Shown here one piece after another: positions 46,581-58,000 of a stretch of 64,000 nucleotides of DNA. The stretch is from Triparma columacea (Eukaryota; Sar; Bolidophyceae; Parmales; Triparmaceae): assembly GCA_030267965.1 (NCBI GenBank), contig BRYA01000226.1, forward strand, positions 1 through 64,000, given 5' to 3'. The notes under the pieces were generated by a model. The model saw only the letters and a list, made by a program, of their open reading frames with translations. It did not search any database and was not told the DNA's origin. The position numbers and the translations under genes are program-made. Position 1 is the stretch's first letter. The number at the start of each line of letters is the position of its first letter.

Positions 46581-47635
46581 ATGGCGGAAATAGAACGATT
46601 TCGTTATCATTGTAATGAATACTATTCAAAGAAAACCAACAACAATAGCAAAGAATCATTAATATCCCAACAAGTCTTAGATTACTTCTCCAGCGTCGTG
46701 ATCGCCGGGGAGAACCCACCTCCTCTTACCTCTCTCTTAGAATCCGAGCTATCATCATGTGGATTACTTAATAATCCTTCTCCAACTATCTCTTCAGACT
46801 ACCAGGACGTACAAAAGACCGTAAGAAGCCAAGCGCACAGGGAGAGCATGAGGGAACGGAAGGCAAAGTTCCAGGACCTCCTCAGCGGACATTCAGGGAA
46901 ACCGATTGACCTGGACGTTAGGACGTACAACGGGGTTAGGAAACTTAGGGGCAAGATAAGATCGTTCGTAGGTGAGAAAGGGGAGGAGCTTTGGGGAGGT
47001 TGAATTGATGAAAGAGATTTGACAATTTGTAATATATATATGGATGACACTGGAGAATTTACGAGATGAGAGAAGAGACGAGGGGCGAGACGATGAGACG
47101 AAAGATGAGGCGAAAGATGAGATGAAAGATGCGACGAAAGATGAGACGATTTCCCAAGAACAAACAGAACCAAAACATAGATTACTAAAACACAACTAAC
47201 TCCCCCCCCCTTCAAAACTGCCCCCCAGCGAACTATGCGTCAACCTCGCCTCAGTCTCTCCCCCTTCTCGGTGGTCTTTATAACGCTTTATCTCTCCAGC
47301 TTTCAAGTCCATCAGATCTCTCAATAACCTGGTCCTTGGATTCCGCCTCCTTCACAGAGACGAGCTCCTCCTCCTACCCCGCCGACGCCTGCTCAGTCAT
47401 CCTGTCGATCTTCCGCGCCGAAACTGACGTAGAGGGGGGGGGAGGTGAGGGTAACCTCATGCTAACGATGGACGAGAACATTAGCGATAGAACGTTGGAA
47501 TTCCTAAAGGGATGCATGCCAAGGGAGGCGAGGGATTTTAAAACGGGGGAATTCGGGGTTAGCAAGGTTAAGAGGGTTAATAGAGACGGGGGAATGGACG
47601 AAGATATGGGCTGGGGGTGCTGTTATTTATTATAG
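46581..47635 (+). CDS. Protein of unknown function ending in GWGCCY (265 aa, possibly truncated peptidase)
   Basis: Exons 46581-46971 and 47229-47635 join in phase 1 to 266 codons. The first half is a predicted helical region (YFSSVVIAGENPPPLTSLLE; HRESMRERKAKFQDLLSG). The second exon includes SLPLLGGLYNALSLQL and SVILSIFRAETDVEG and ends DEDMGWGCCYLL. The GWGC(C/A)Y word resembles the catalytic-cysteine motif of UFM1-specific (C78) and ATG4 (C54) peptidases, where more than 150 further residues, including the His and Asp, should follow. They are not in the sequence up to the next gene, and no donor near the end was found. It may be a truncated gene or a coincidental motif. Confidence 0.5.
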
Positions 47636-47834
47636 AGAGAGGGGTGGATAGAAATGCACAAAACAACAAATTGAAGAAAGAAAATAATGCATTATCTATC
47701 TATCTGTTCCGTTTCATTTCTTTCTCCTCATCGCTCTCATATCCTCCTCCCCCCCCCCCCATCGTGTTTCACGCAGTACTAATACTCCCTCCTTATCCTC
47801 TCAAAATACTTTCCCCCGCTTATCCACATTCGCT

Positions 47835-50800
47835 TTAATCCCTTGCCTCGACTCCCCAACCCTTCTCCTCCCCCCCCTTGACCTTGATCTTGAAAGTCCT
47901 GATCTCCATAGCGTTGATCGTGACCTCATCCCCCTCATCTTGGTCCCTCCCTGTGGTCCCCTTGACCTGCTCCTGTCCCTTCCACTTGAGTCTCTTATCC
48001 TCCCACTCCTTCCTACCCTGGTTACCCGTAAGAGTAGTCTCGACCCATTTATCAATCTGCATCCCGAAGGGTAGCACCTTGTTCAAGTCAACCTTAGCAC
48101 CCTTGCTCAACTCAACGTCCTCACCGGCAGAGTACTGGTGGGCTAAACGGACCATGTAAGTGTCAGAGGAACCGTGGACCTTGGCGAGGGTTATCATGGC
48201 GATCTGGGGGGGGAGCGCAGCACTGTGGGGGGAGGAGGGAGGAGGCGAAATTAGGCCGAGGAAGAGGTGTCAGATTGCAATATATTTTTTGCTCCTTTTT
48301 CTTCTTCATTTGCCTCACCTTGCTCCGATGGCCGAGAACCCGGCTAGGTTAATCTCCTCATCCTTCCCGTTCGATGTCCCGAAGAACTGTACGGGTGGTG
48401 AGAACATGGCGTCCATCTCCTTCCTTGCGTTCTTAGCACCCTCGTTACCTCCTCCAACAACGATCCTGTGTTTACCCTTTATGACAACGCCATCACCTTC
48501 CCTAACGGCGTCGCCGTAGGGGGGGTAAGGGGTGACACCACCGGTGGTCTCGTCGAGGGGCTAAGAGGGCCGAGTCGAAAAAGGGGGGGGTTTGAGGGGG
48601 TGAGCGAAAAACCGTTACCAGGGTTTGCCACGGGGAGGGTTAAGCAATGAGGCATGCACTTGAAGCCCTCCTACCCCCCCCCCACCCCACCCCCACCCGT
48701 CGCCTATCATCTCACCTCTCCAACCCCGCGGCTGTCATCTGCAACCAATCGTCTCTGTACCATGATCTCAATCTCACCGTCAGCCAGTGATGCCCCCCCC
48801 TGCGTGCGGTCGTTGAGAACGGACAGGGAGGAGGCCTCGTCCTCGATGTAGATGGCCGCGTTGACGGGGTAGTAGTTCCCTGCGATCGGCTGGAAGACCT
48901 CCATGTCCCAGGTGGGTCTGTAGTCAAGCTTCCTCTCCAAGAACTCACGTCCGTTCGAGTCAGTGTAGAACGTTCCGGAGTTCTTGATGTCGGTAGAGAG
49001 CTTCATTACGACCTCCTTACCGACGTTGTCGTCGGTAGGTACAGGGCCGACTGTCCACTCGACGTCAACGTAGTCGGCGTCCTTGGAAACACGCGTTACC
49101 TGCTTGACCCAGTCTCCGAACTCGGCCGTTACCTCAGTGACAAGCTCGGTCTCGACGACGCTGACCTTTCCGGCCTTGGGAGCGAGGTCCGTGAGGGACT
49201 CGTCCTTCCTGGAAGGCCTGAAGATGTAAGCTCCAGAGTTCTGGCCATCTGAATCCCTGAGCCACCTCTGTGACGAGAGAGCGAAGAGCGAGTAGCGGGT
49301 ATAAGTTTTGGTTATCCGTGTTTAGTCATTTCCACGTGTCATCCCCCCCCCTTGCCCCTCAATTGCTTCCGTCCCTCTTACCTCCTCGTCACCTTCAGCA
49401 TCGAGGTATCCTGGCAGGCACGTTCCCGGAACTCCTGGGGTCCACTTGTAGTCCCCCTGGGGCTGTGGGGTTACCCCGAGCTCGTTGCGGGTCGAGTCGA
49501 AGGAGGTGTAGTAACCCCAGGACTGGGAGACCTTCTGGTCGCCGATTGAGAGAAGCTGACCGGAGGGGGAGAACTCCACCGTGAACTTTGAGGTAGAGAC
49601 CTTGAGGTTATCCTCCTTTCCGCGGAGGGAACGGCGGGAGGTAGCGGTAGAAGCAGCGGCGGGAACGGGCTCGGCCTTAGCCTCTCCCATCTTGATGCTG
49701 TAGAACTTCATCCCCATGGGGTGTAGGTCCTCCGCCTGGAAGTAAAGCGTGTAAGGTGCGGCGGACTCGTCCATGGGGAAGGAGTTGGCTATGACCGAGG
49801 CCTCGATCTCGACCTGCTCTGTACCGTCGTAGACGACGTACTCCCCTCCGCTCTGAACTGGCACCCCGACGATCTCAGTGCGAGCGTGGGAGAGTGAGTT
49901 GTAGACTCCGACGACTAGCTTCTCTCCGTCTTCGAAGCCGACGGACTGCGTGGCCGAGCAGGTGGATACGTTGAGCCCCTGGCAGATGGAGAACTCCGGC
50001 GGGGTCGCGTCGGGGTGCTTGGCCTTGAGTATGTTGTCGAGGACCTTGGTGACGTAGTCTGCGGCCGTCTTGAAACCGACGTCGATGCGCTTCGCGTAGT
50101 CGAATGCGACGTGCTGCTTGGCGGTTCCGCTCACGCCATCGTGGTGCTGGACGACTCCAACCGCCGCATCAAGCTTGTGGATAGGTGAGTCGAAGGTCGA
50201 CTTAACGTCCTTAGCTGGCGTGACTGAGTCGAGGGTCTCGAACTGGCGGGCGGCCTGAAGGAATGCTGAGCCTGTCCTCTCCCACTTCTTTAGCTCGGCA
50301 CGGGACGTGAAGTAACCGGTCCAGAAGCAGTTCTCGCAGTCGGAGTAGGGGAAGAAATCGTCCGTCTTGACCTCCCAGTCTAGCTCGTCCTTGTTCTTGG
50401 CGAGAGTGTAGATGTCAGGGTTAGAGTAAACGAGCTTGATGCCTCCGAACCTCCCGTTCGGGTCAGCCTCTATCTTCCCGTCCTCCGCGTACTGGTTCAC
50501 GTTCTTGATGACAGAGTCTAGGTTGCGGAACCAGACCTCGCTGTTCTCGTACTGGAAGTCTGACCCCATGGTCATCATTATGTGGGTTCCCCTAGCCTGG
50601 TTAGCCTGGTCCCACGCGGCGGCCACAAAGTCTGATACCTTACCGTCGACGTTGTAGTCCTCGAGGTCAGGGTCGTCCATCATGGGTTCGTCGGAGCAGA
50701 AGTTGTCGAAGCAGAATCCTGAGGGGGGGCCGTAGTTGCCTCCGTAGGAACCGGAGAGACCCCAGAAGACCTGGGACTGGTCCTTGGAATTGGCTGAGGC

Positions 50801-51606
50801 GCGCCAGATTCCCTCGACGCGCTGGGAGTCACGGCGGAGCTGGAGGTCCTGGTAGTCAATGCGTCCGAAGTAAAGGGCGTCGAAACCAGCCTCGGCAGAA
50901 AGGAGGGAAGCCTGGGTGGAGGAGTGGCCGAAGGGGTCAATCTGCCAACCGACGCTGGGAGTGAAGTCGAACTCCTCCTTGAGGAAGGTATGGCCCAGGG
51001 TGGTCTGGTCAATCATACCGTAGAAGTGGGTCGCGGCCTAAGGAAGGATGAGTGAAGTGAATCGGGAAAGGATGGGTGTTAGGGAGGGGGGTTCTACAAG
51101 AGTTTAGGCGTCATTCACGGGTCCTCTTAAAGGCTCACGGTCCCAACTTGTTCCCCTCCGCGACAACAACCTGTCCTTCGGATCTGTTTCTCCCCCCCCC
51201 CCCTCACCTCGTCGTGCATGCACCATCCTCCATTAACAAAGGAGAGCTGTCCGTTCTTAACAAGCTTCCTAACGCGGTCCTTCATCTTATCGTTCTGTTC
51301 ATTCCACCACCTGCTAAAGAACGCCTGTTCAACATACGTAAATTTCCTCTCCTCATCATACTCCAACGCCGGTATGAGTGTGCTCAATATCATCTGAACG
51401 TTGGCGTGCTGGATGGTGTTGTTGGCACCGTAGAAGTACTGGTCGACGGTCTTTAACCAACCGACGTCATCGTGGGTGTGGGGAACGACGTGGACGGTTA
51501 GGGTAGGGAGAGAGGAGGAGGAAGGACTGTTGTCATCAGACGAGGCGTCGACAGAGGCTAGGGACAAAATTGGGAATAGGAGGGCGGTTAGGAGTGTTAA
51601 CTTCAT
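47835..51606 (-). CDS. GH38 alpha-mannosidase, lysosomal/vacuolar type (1078 aa)
   Basis: Exons 51606-51208, 51037-49382, 49267-48716, 48560-48319 and 48222-47835; phases 0, 0, 0, 2 close to 1079 codons. Signal peptide [18 protein letters not shown]. The GH38 metal-site and active-site motifs are present: [43 protein letters not shown] (with the nucleophile aspartate of the family), [13 protein letters not shown]. Later domains include [13 protein letters not shown] and the beta-rich C-terminal domain. Sequence around HDDVGWLKT resembles lysosomal alpha-mannosidase more than Golgi mannosidase II. The expected role is removal of alpha-linked mannose in an acidic compartment. Length is typical. 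It is convergent with the preceding gene. Confidence 0.85.
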
Positions 51607-51866
51607 CCTAGCGGTTTAGTTTGGTATAGATAGATAAGTTTGAAGCGTAGATTTGACAGATACACGCTATTCTGCGCAAAACCTTCAATTTGCTCCCTTC
51701 CGCGAGATTGAAGGGGTGCTGTTTGGCCACTTTTTGAGATTGTGTCATGAGTGTCATTGTGTTTTGGATTCATTTTGTCATTTAAGTAGGGAAAGAACGC
51801 ATTTGAAAAGCGTATTTGAAAATGTTTTATTCATCTAAAAAACATTACTCATTACGCGAATTAATG
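51607..51866. other. Intergenic region
   Basis: About 260 bases between the mannosidase start and the 3' end of the next minus-strand gene. AT-rich in the second half. Nothing else recognised. Confidence 0.4.
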
Positions 51867-53859
51867 TTAACTCGCTTTGACTACTCCGTTATTCTTTCCG
51901 CTGAGTTCTCCCAGGATGGCTCCAATTGATATTTTCGTGCTTTTTGCGCGTTGGGAGAGGTTGTTGTGGTGTTTTGCGTGTGAGTTTGCGTGTTCAAATT
52001 AAAAACCTCTCACCCCCCCCCCCCGTTGTTCTACCACCGTGTATGTGTTCCCCCTTTATCTCCCTCTCACCTGTTAGCGATAACTTGATGTTGTCCATTT
52101 CTAACCCCTCCAAAATCTTCCATTCTAATCTCCCCCCTCCCCCCCCCCCCACCTCCTCCTCCATCATCCGTTGTAACACTATCAATAACCTCACCCCCCC
52201 CCACCACACCATCTATAGTAACTACGTATTCCGTAGGCTTAGGTAGTAACTTAAGCCTCTCACAAAGCTCACCGACAAGGTTACCTTTACCTTCCCGACT
52301 ACGAAATTCTGAGGTTTGTGCAGTACCCCCCCCCGACCTATCGTCCTTTCCTATGACTTTGACGGCACCATGTTTGTAGTAGTTTTTTGGTACTGTTGAA
52401 TCCAACGATCCTTTTGTAACGAATACCTTCGTAGCCGATGTCTTTGTATCGTTAGTTTGATTGTGTGGAGTGAGGAATGTAGCGGGTTTCGTGTGTGACA
52501 CTAGCGTGGTTGTAGAGGGTTTTCCTTGGTTGGGAAGGAGGAACGAGGAGGATTGGGGATGAGGGGATTCAGGTGATACTAAAAAAAAACGTGGAAGGAG
52601 AGGGGGTGCGAGAGCGTAGAGTTTGGGGATTTGCGTTAGTATGTCAGGGTTGTTCGTTTCATTTCTCTTTCTATTCTCTCTATTCCTCTTCACTACTTCT
52701 CACCTTCCTGTAGTTCCTCATTTCCCCCCCCACTCTCCTCCCCTTTTGTCTTCTCCACATACTCATCCATCCTTCTATCAAAGTTCACCCTCGCCCTCCT
52801 AATCTCCTCTCCCCCCTCCTCCCCGAATAGCAACGCCCCTTTCAAGCAGTCAATAGCAATCCCAACCTCCCTCATGTCACCTTCTACACTAAGGTTTAGA
52901 AAACCCTCAAGCCAACAGTTACCCTCATCCAGGTACCTTTCAGCTCTCCTTATATCCTCGTACCCTATCATTATACCCTCCCCAAACTCTGTATAAGAAA
53001 GGGTAGTAGGTACACGAAGGAGAGCCCTTTGTGAGGACGTGTGTGCTGACCTTGCGTAGTTAGCTGAGAAGGTGACGAAGGAATTAACGGATTTATTTAG
53101 AGAGGATAACGTTACGACTTCATCACACGGAGTACCTGAAGCGGCTTTTTTAGTGGAGGGAGGTAACGCAACGGATGGGAAGGAATTGAGGAAGACTTTT
53201 ATACCTCTACGTAGGGGCTGCTGAGAGCGGGATGGGAAGGTCTGGGGGAGGGTGCGCTCTACTCTGGGGGCTAGGGAGGGAGGGCAAGATAAGGTGTGGG
53301 AGAGGTGGCTTGATAGGAGGTTTAGGAGTTTGGAGAGAGTTTTTGAAAATGATGATAGGGTGGATAGGAAGGATGGGAGGGATATTCGTATGAGATGATT
53401 GGAGATTGGTGTAATGTTGGTGGTGAGGTTGGTGGTAGATAGATTTGGAAGTGGGGGAGGATATGGAGGAGGATTTGGTGGAGGGAGAGAGTCTAAAAGA
53501 TTTAAACAACTCAATTTTGGAGGATTAGATTCATGGATGATGATTGATGTGATAATGATATCAACGTATATAACGATTGTATGAATATATAGTTGTAGAA
53601 TGGATATAAACTTTGTGATTAAAAGTTTGGAAGGCGAGATACCTCCTCCTGATGAGACATTATTTAACTCAAAGATGCTACATATTGCATTATTTAGGGA
53701 TTTACAGATTGTAGAGATAGTCAATGTACGATTAGGCACTTTATAATTCTGCTCTGCTTCCTCCTTATCGAGATATGCCTGTATTGATGGAGGGATGTCC
53801 ATTTTTGCCAATTCTCCATTTCTTTTCTCTCCCTCATTTTGTGCCTCATTTCTCCTCAT
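51867..53859 (-). CDS. Protein of unknown function (about 565 aa)
   Basis: Exons 53859-52704, 52578-52071 and 51900-51867; phases 1 and 2 close to 566 codons. The second acceptor has an excellent T tract (TTTTTTTTAG). The N-terminal half is helical with a hydrophobic stretch (IHTIVIYVDIIITSIII). A low-complexity Pro/Ser region and a conserved-looking helical block (about 300-370, YEDIRRAERYLDEGNCWLEG and DCLKGALLFGEEGGEEI) follow. The rest is Ser/Thr/Gly-rich (second exon). No family recognised. The last exon of 34 nt is the least certain part. Confidence 0.55.
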
Positions 53860-54053
53860 TTAACGATCATTTAACGCACACTCTACGCGCACTGTACACT
53901 CGCACTAACCTACAAATACAACATACACAATATACACAATAACACTACAGAATCCCTGATACATTCGCACCCCTCTTCGTGCCTCAAAACAATCTCTACA
54001 TTCATCCCCTCTCTCCACTCCTCTCTCCCTAAATACCAATCCCTCCAACCCCA

Positions 54054-54668
54054 ATGTACTCCGGTAAGGCTCTCGCCGAGCAAGCCTTAGCAGCATCTGA
54101 GCGTCAGGCCTTACAGATGCGTGCATTTTCTCGAGTGATTGGTTCCCAATTAGACGCCGCTTCTCTACGGAACTCCGAGGTTGAGAAGAACAAGAAAGGG
54201 GTAGACTCGGAAGAGGTTTATAAAGCTAAACTTGAGAGGGAAAGAGAGAAAGCACAGAGGAAGGGTGGGAAGAAACTGAGCGCTGCACACCTTAAAATGG
54301 CACAGGAGACAGGGTTGAGTGGTGCAGTCGTTGCTCGTATGATGGGTGTTGATGATGATGATGATGATGTTGATAGTGATTCTGGCTCTAGTAGCAGTAG
54401 TAGCGGGAGTGATAGTGAGAGTAGTGAGGAGAGGAGGAAGAGGAGGAAGAAGGATAAGAAGAAGAGGAAGAAAAGTAAGAAGGATAAGAAGAAGAGGAAG
54501 AAGGAGAAGAAGGGGAAGAAATATAAAAAGGAGAAAAGGAAGAGGGATAGGGGAGATGAAGAAGACGAAAGGAAGGGGGAGGGAAGGGAGGGAAACACAG
54601 GAAGCGACGAAGGTAATGAAGGGAACGGAGGGGGAAAAAAACGGAAGAAGGTAGAGGGAGGGAATTAA
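54054..54668 (+). CDS. Lysine-rich, probably nuclear protein of unknown function (204 aa)
   Basis: Single exon. A helical N-terminal 100 residues (KALAEQALAASERQALQMRA, KLSAAHLKMAQETG) lead to an acidic/Ser tract (VDDDDDDVDSDSGSSSS) and a long Lys/Arg repeat region (KKDKKKRKKSKKDKKKRKK) ending KKRKKVEGGN. The tail resembles nuclear/nucleolar localisation sequences. Family not recognised. Divergent from the preceding gene with about 190 bases between starts. Confidence 0.65.
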   Translation: MYSGKALAEQALAASERQALQMRAFSRVIGSQLDAASLRNSEVEKNKKGVDSEEVYKAKLEREREKAQRKGGKKLSAAHLKMAQETGLSGAVVARMMGVDDDDDDVDSDSGSSSSSSGSDSESSEERRKRRKKDKKKRKKSKKDKKKRKKEKKGKKYKKEKRKRDRGDEEDERKGEGREGNTGSDEGNEGNGGGKKRKKVEGGN

Positions 54669-55007
54669 AGGGCAAACGTTATACAATATTCTTTCATTTT
54701 TTCGACTTGCGCTTGGTTTTCTTTTGGGTGGTTTGGTTCTTTTTTCTTCTCCAGATCTTCGGTTCTTCATCAGATTTTCTCCTCCTCTTTTCAGGTACAC
54801 AACTCTACACAACTCTCCATTTCAACTACACAACTACACACTCACCCATACCTACCGCATACTTACCCCTATCTATCACCGTATCCTCCACGTACCCCAT
54901 ACCCCCCACTACTTGGAGATACACACTAAATTTCCTTGGACCCCCTCGAACCCTTGCCCCTCCTACCTCTCCATTTTAGGCCCAACTCCACCATAATAAG
55001 AAAAACC

Positions 55008-58000
55008 ATGCTCTTCCTCATCCTGACCCTGCTGCCAGGGATCGTCCTTGGATTCCAACCTTCGAACAAACAAGAATTGAAGGATGCCATCGATTCTCAC
55101 CTTAGTGGAACTTCCGACAAGGGTCCTATCAACAATTGGAATACTTCCTTGATCACCGACATGTCTGAGTTGTTTTGTGGATCGTCATCTATGTGCGATT
55201 GTGGTAGTTTATGTTCAGAGTTCCAACAATTCAATGAGGATATCTCAGGATGGGACACTTCCAAGGTTACTTCTATGTCAGAGATGTTTACGAGCGCCTT
55301 CAACTTCAATCAAGACATCTCAGGATGGGATACCTCCCAGGTTACTTCTATGTCATCCATCTTTTTCTCCGCCTCCAACTTCAATCAGGATATCTCAGGA
55401 TGGGATACGTCCCAGGTTACTTCTATGTATCGAATGTTTCACAGCGCACAACAATTCAATCAGGATATCTCAGGATTGGATACGTCCCAGGTTACTTCTA
55501 TGACAGAGATGTTTACGAGCGCATCCAACTTCAATCAAGAAATCTCAGGATGGGATACGTCCCAGGTTACTTCTATGTCATCCATGTTTTACTACGCCGC
55601 CGACTTCAATCAGGATATCTCAGGATGGGATACGTCCCAGGTTACTTCTATGTATCAAATGTTTTCCCGCGCCTACGACTTCAATCAAGATATCTCAGGA
55701 TGGGATACGTCCCAGGTTACTTCTATGTCAAACATGTTTTACTACGCTTCCGACTTCAATCAGGATATCTCAGGATGGGATACTGCCCAGGTTACTTCTA
55801 TGGAGTACATGTTTTTCTACGCCTCCAACTTCAATCAGGATATCTCAGGATGGGATACGTCCCAGGTTACTTCTATGTCAAACATGTTTAGGATCGCCTC
55901 CGACTTCAATCAGGATATCTCACGATGGAATACTTCCCAGGTTACTGATATGTCATACATGTTTAACAGCGCCTCCGACTTCAATCAGGATATCTCAGGA
56001 TGGGATACTTCCAAGGTTACTTCTATGAGGGAAATGTTTTTCGTCGCCTCCAACTTCAATCAGGATGTCTCAGGATGGGATACGTCCCAGGTTACTTCTA
56101 TGTCAGACATGTTTAGGATCGCCTCCGACTTCAATCAGGATATCTCACGATGGAATACTTCCCAGGTTACTGATATGTCATTTATGTTTAGGAGCGCCTC
56201 CGTCTTCAATCAGGATATCTCAGGATGGGATACTTCCCAGGTTACTGATATGTATCAAATGTTTTACTACGCCTCCGACTTCAATCAGGATATCTCAGGA
56301 TGGGATTCTTCCTCAGTAACCAGTATGAGCTCCATGCTCTTTCGTGCCTGCCTGATGCCAGTTGCGCACCTCCCTTCTGGGATGACAGCAGAGAGCACCA
56401 GCCTACAAAGCTGTCTCACCTGTGGCACCAACTGCCCCTTAGAGGGAGGCGAGTGCCTCAACGGCTTCAGCCGATCTGCATCCTGGGATTGCAGTGACTG
56501 CGCTGCCGGAAAGGCCTCCAATGCCGATAATTCCGCATGTGTCGCCTGTGAGAGCGGGAAATACAGCTCCAGCTCTGGCTCCTCTTCATGCACCACCTGC
56601 TCAGCAGGCGAGTACTCCCCTGCTGGCGCCGCCATTTGCACCTCATGCGAGGCCGGAAAGTACAGTGAGACTACCGGAACTTCTGATGACATCTGTCAAG
56701 ACTGCCCAACTGGCTCATACACCACAACGGGTGGAAGGTGCGAAGCTCCACGTTGAGTCGATTTGTCACTTTATAGCAAAACTCTCTAACAAATGCCACC
56801 AAATTTATTCGCTTTCTCCCAGGACATCATGTGACATCTGCACAGCTGGCAAATATTCCACATCTACTTCTTCGCTTTGCAGTGACTGCCCCTCCGGCCG
56901 GTACATCACTGACGACGCCTTTACCCCTTCTCTTCACGTTGGACTCTCTGCCTGCCTCAACTGCGACGCCGGGGAATACTCTGGTCCCGCCTCTCCCACC
57001 TGCACAGCTTGCGCCGCAGGAAAGGCTCTCATTAACGCTTTCACCGGTGACGAGTCTTTGGCATGTACGTCCTGTGAAGCTGGTCAATTCTCTCCTCCGG
57101 GAGCTCTCTCATCCTCCTGCACGCCCTGTCCGGCGGGGAAGTATCTAGTGAACGCTGCGTCTGGCGACGAGTCCTCCGCATGCTCTGGCTGTGCCAGTGG
57201 CAAGTACAGCACGGCCACGGCTGCGACGAGCGAAGCCACCTGTGCAACCTGCCCCAAAGGTTCCTACACTGACACTGAAGGCACAGTATCCTGTTATTCA
57301 TGCCCCTCTGGCCGCTTCAACTCCGACGAAGCCACCTCTCCCAACCTTCACGACTCACTCTCCACCTGCTCCATCTGCTCTGCCGGTAAATACAATCCTG
57401 ACCAGGCCACCGACCCTGACCTCCACGCCTCATGCGTAGATTGTCCTGCAGGGAGTATGAACAACGACGATGACACCGATGCTTCAAACCACGATAACCA
57501 AAATGACTGCACCATATGTGCTGCAGGGAGTTTTGCCTCTGATACCGGTTCCACTGACTGCTCCATCTGCCCTTCCGGTAAATACAATCCTGACCAGGCC
57601 ACCGACCCTGCCCTCCACGCCTCCTGTGAAGCTTGCCTTCCTGGAAAGTTCAATACAGACCAAGGCATTGCTGTTATGTTTCACGATGACATCGGAGATT
57701 GCTTCTCCTGTGATGTCGGCAAATTTAGCAACGATGAGAATGGGGCGACTTCTTGTCAAGACTGTGCCGCAGGTCTCATCTCTGGTTCTGGCGCCTCCGC
57801 CTGCTCAACCTGCCCTATGGGTTATAAGTGTACTGACGGAGTTGTTGGTTCACCATGCCCAGCTGGAAAGTATAGTGACGGCACAACATCGGAGTGTTTC
57901 ACGTGCGAGCCAAAATACAAGTGCCCCGGAGGAACGGACAAGGTGAGAATCGACAAAATGGAAAGTTGCACAATGATGTTTATGTTATGATTGGAGTCTA

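Noticed and set aside
54165..54812. Minus-strand hydrophobic frame rich in Leu/Phe
   Set aside because: Shadow of the Lys/Arg-rich coding repeat of the 54054-54668 gene.
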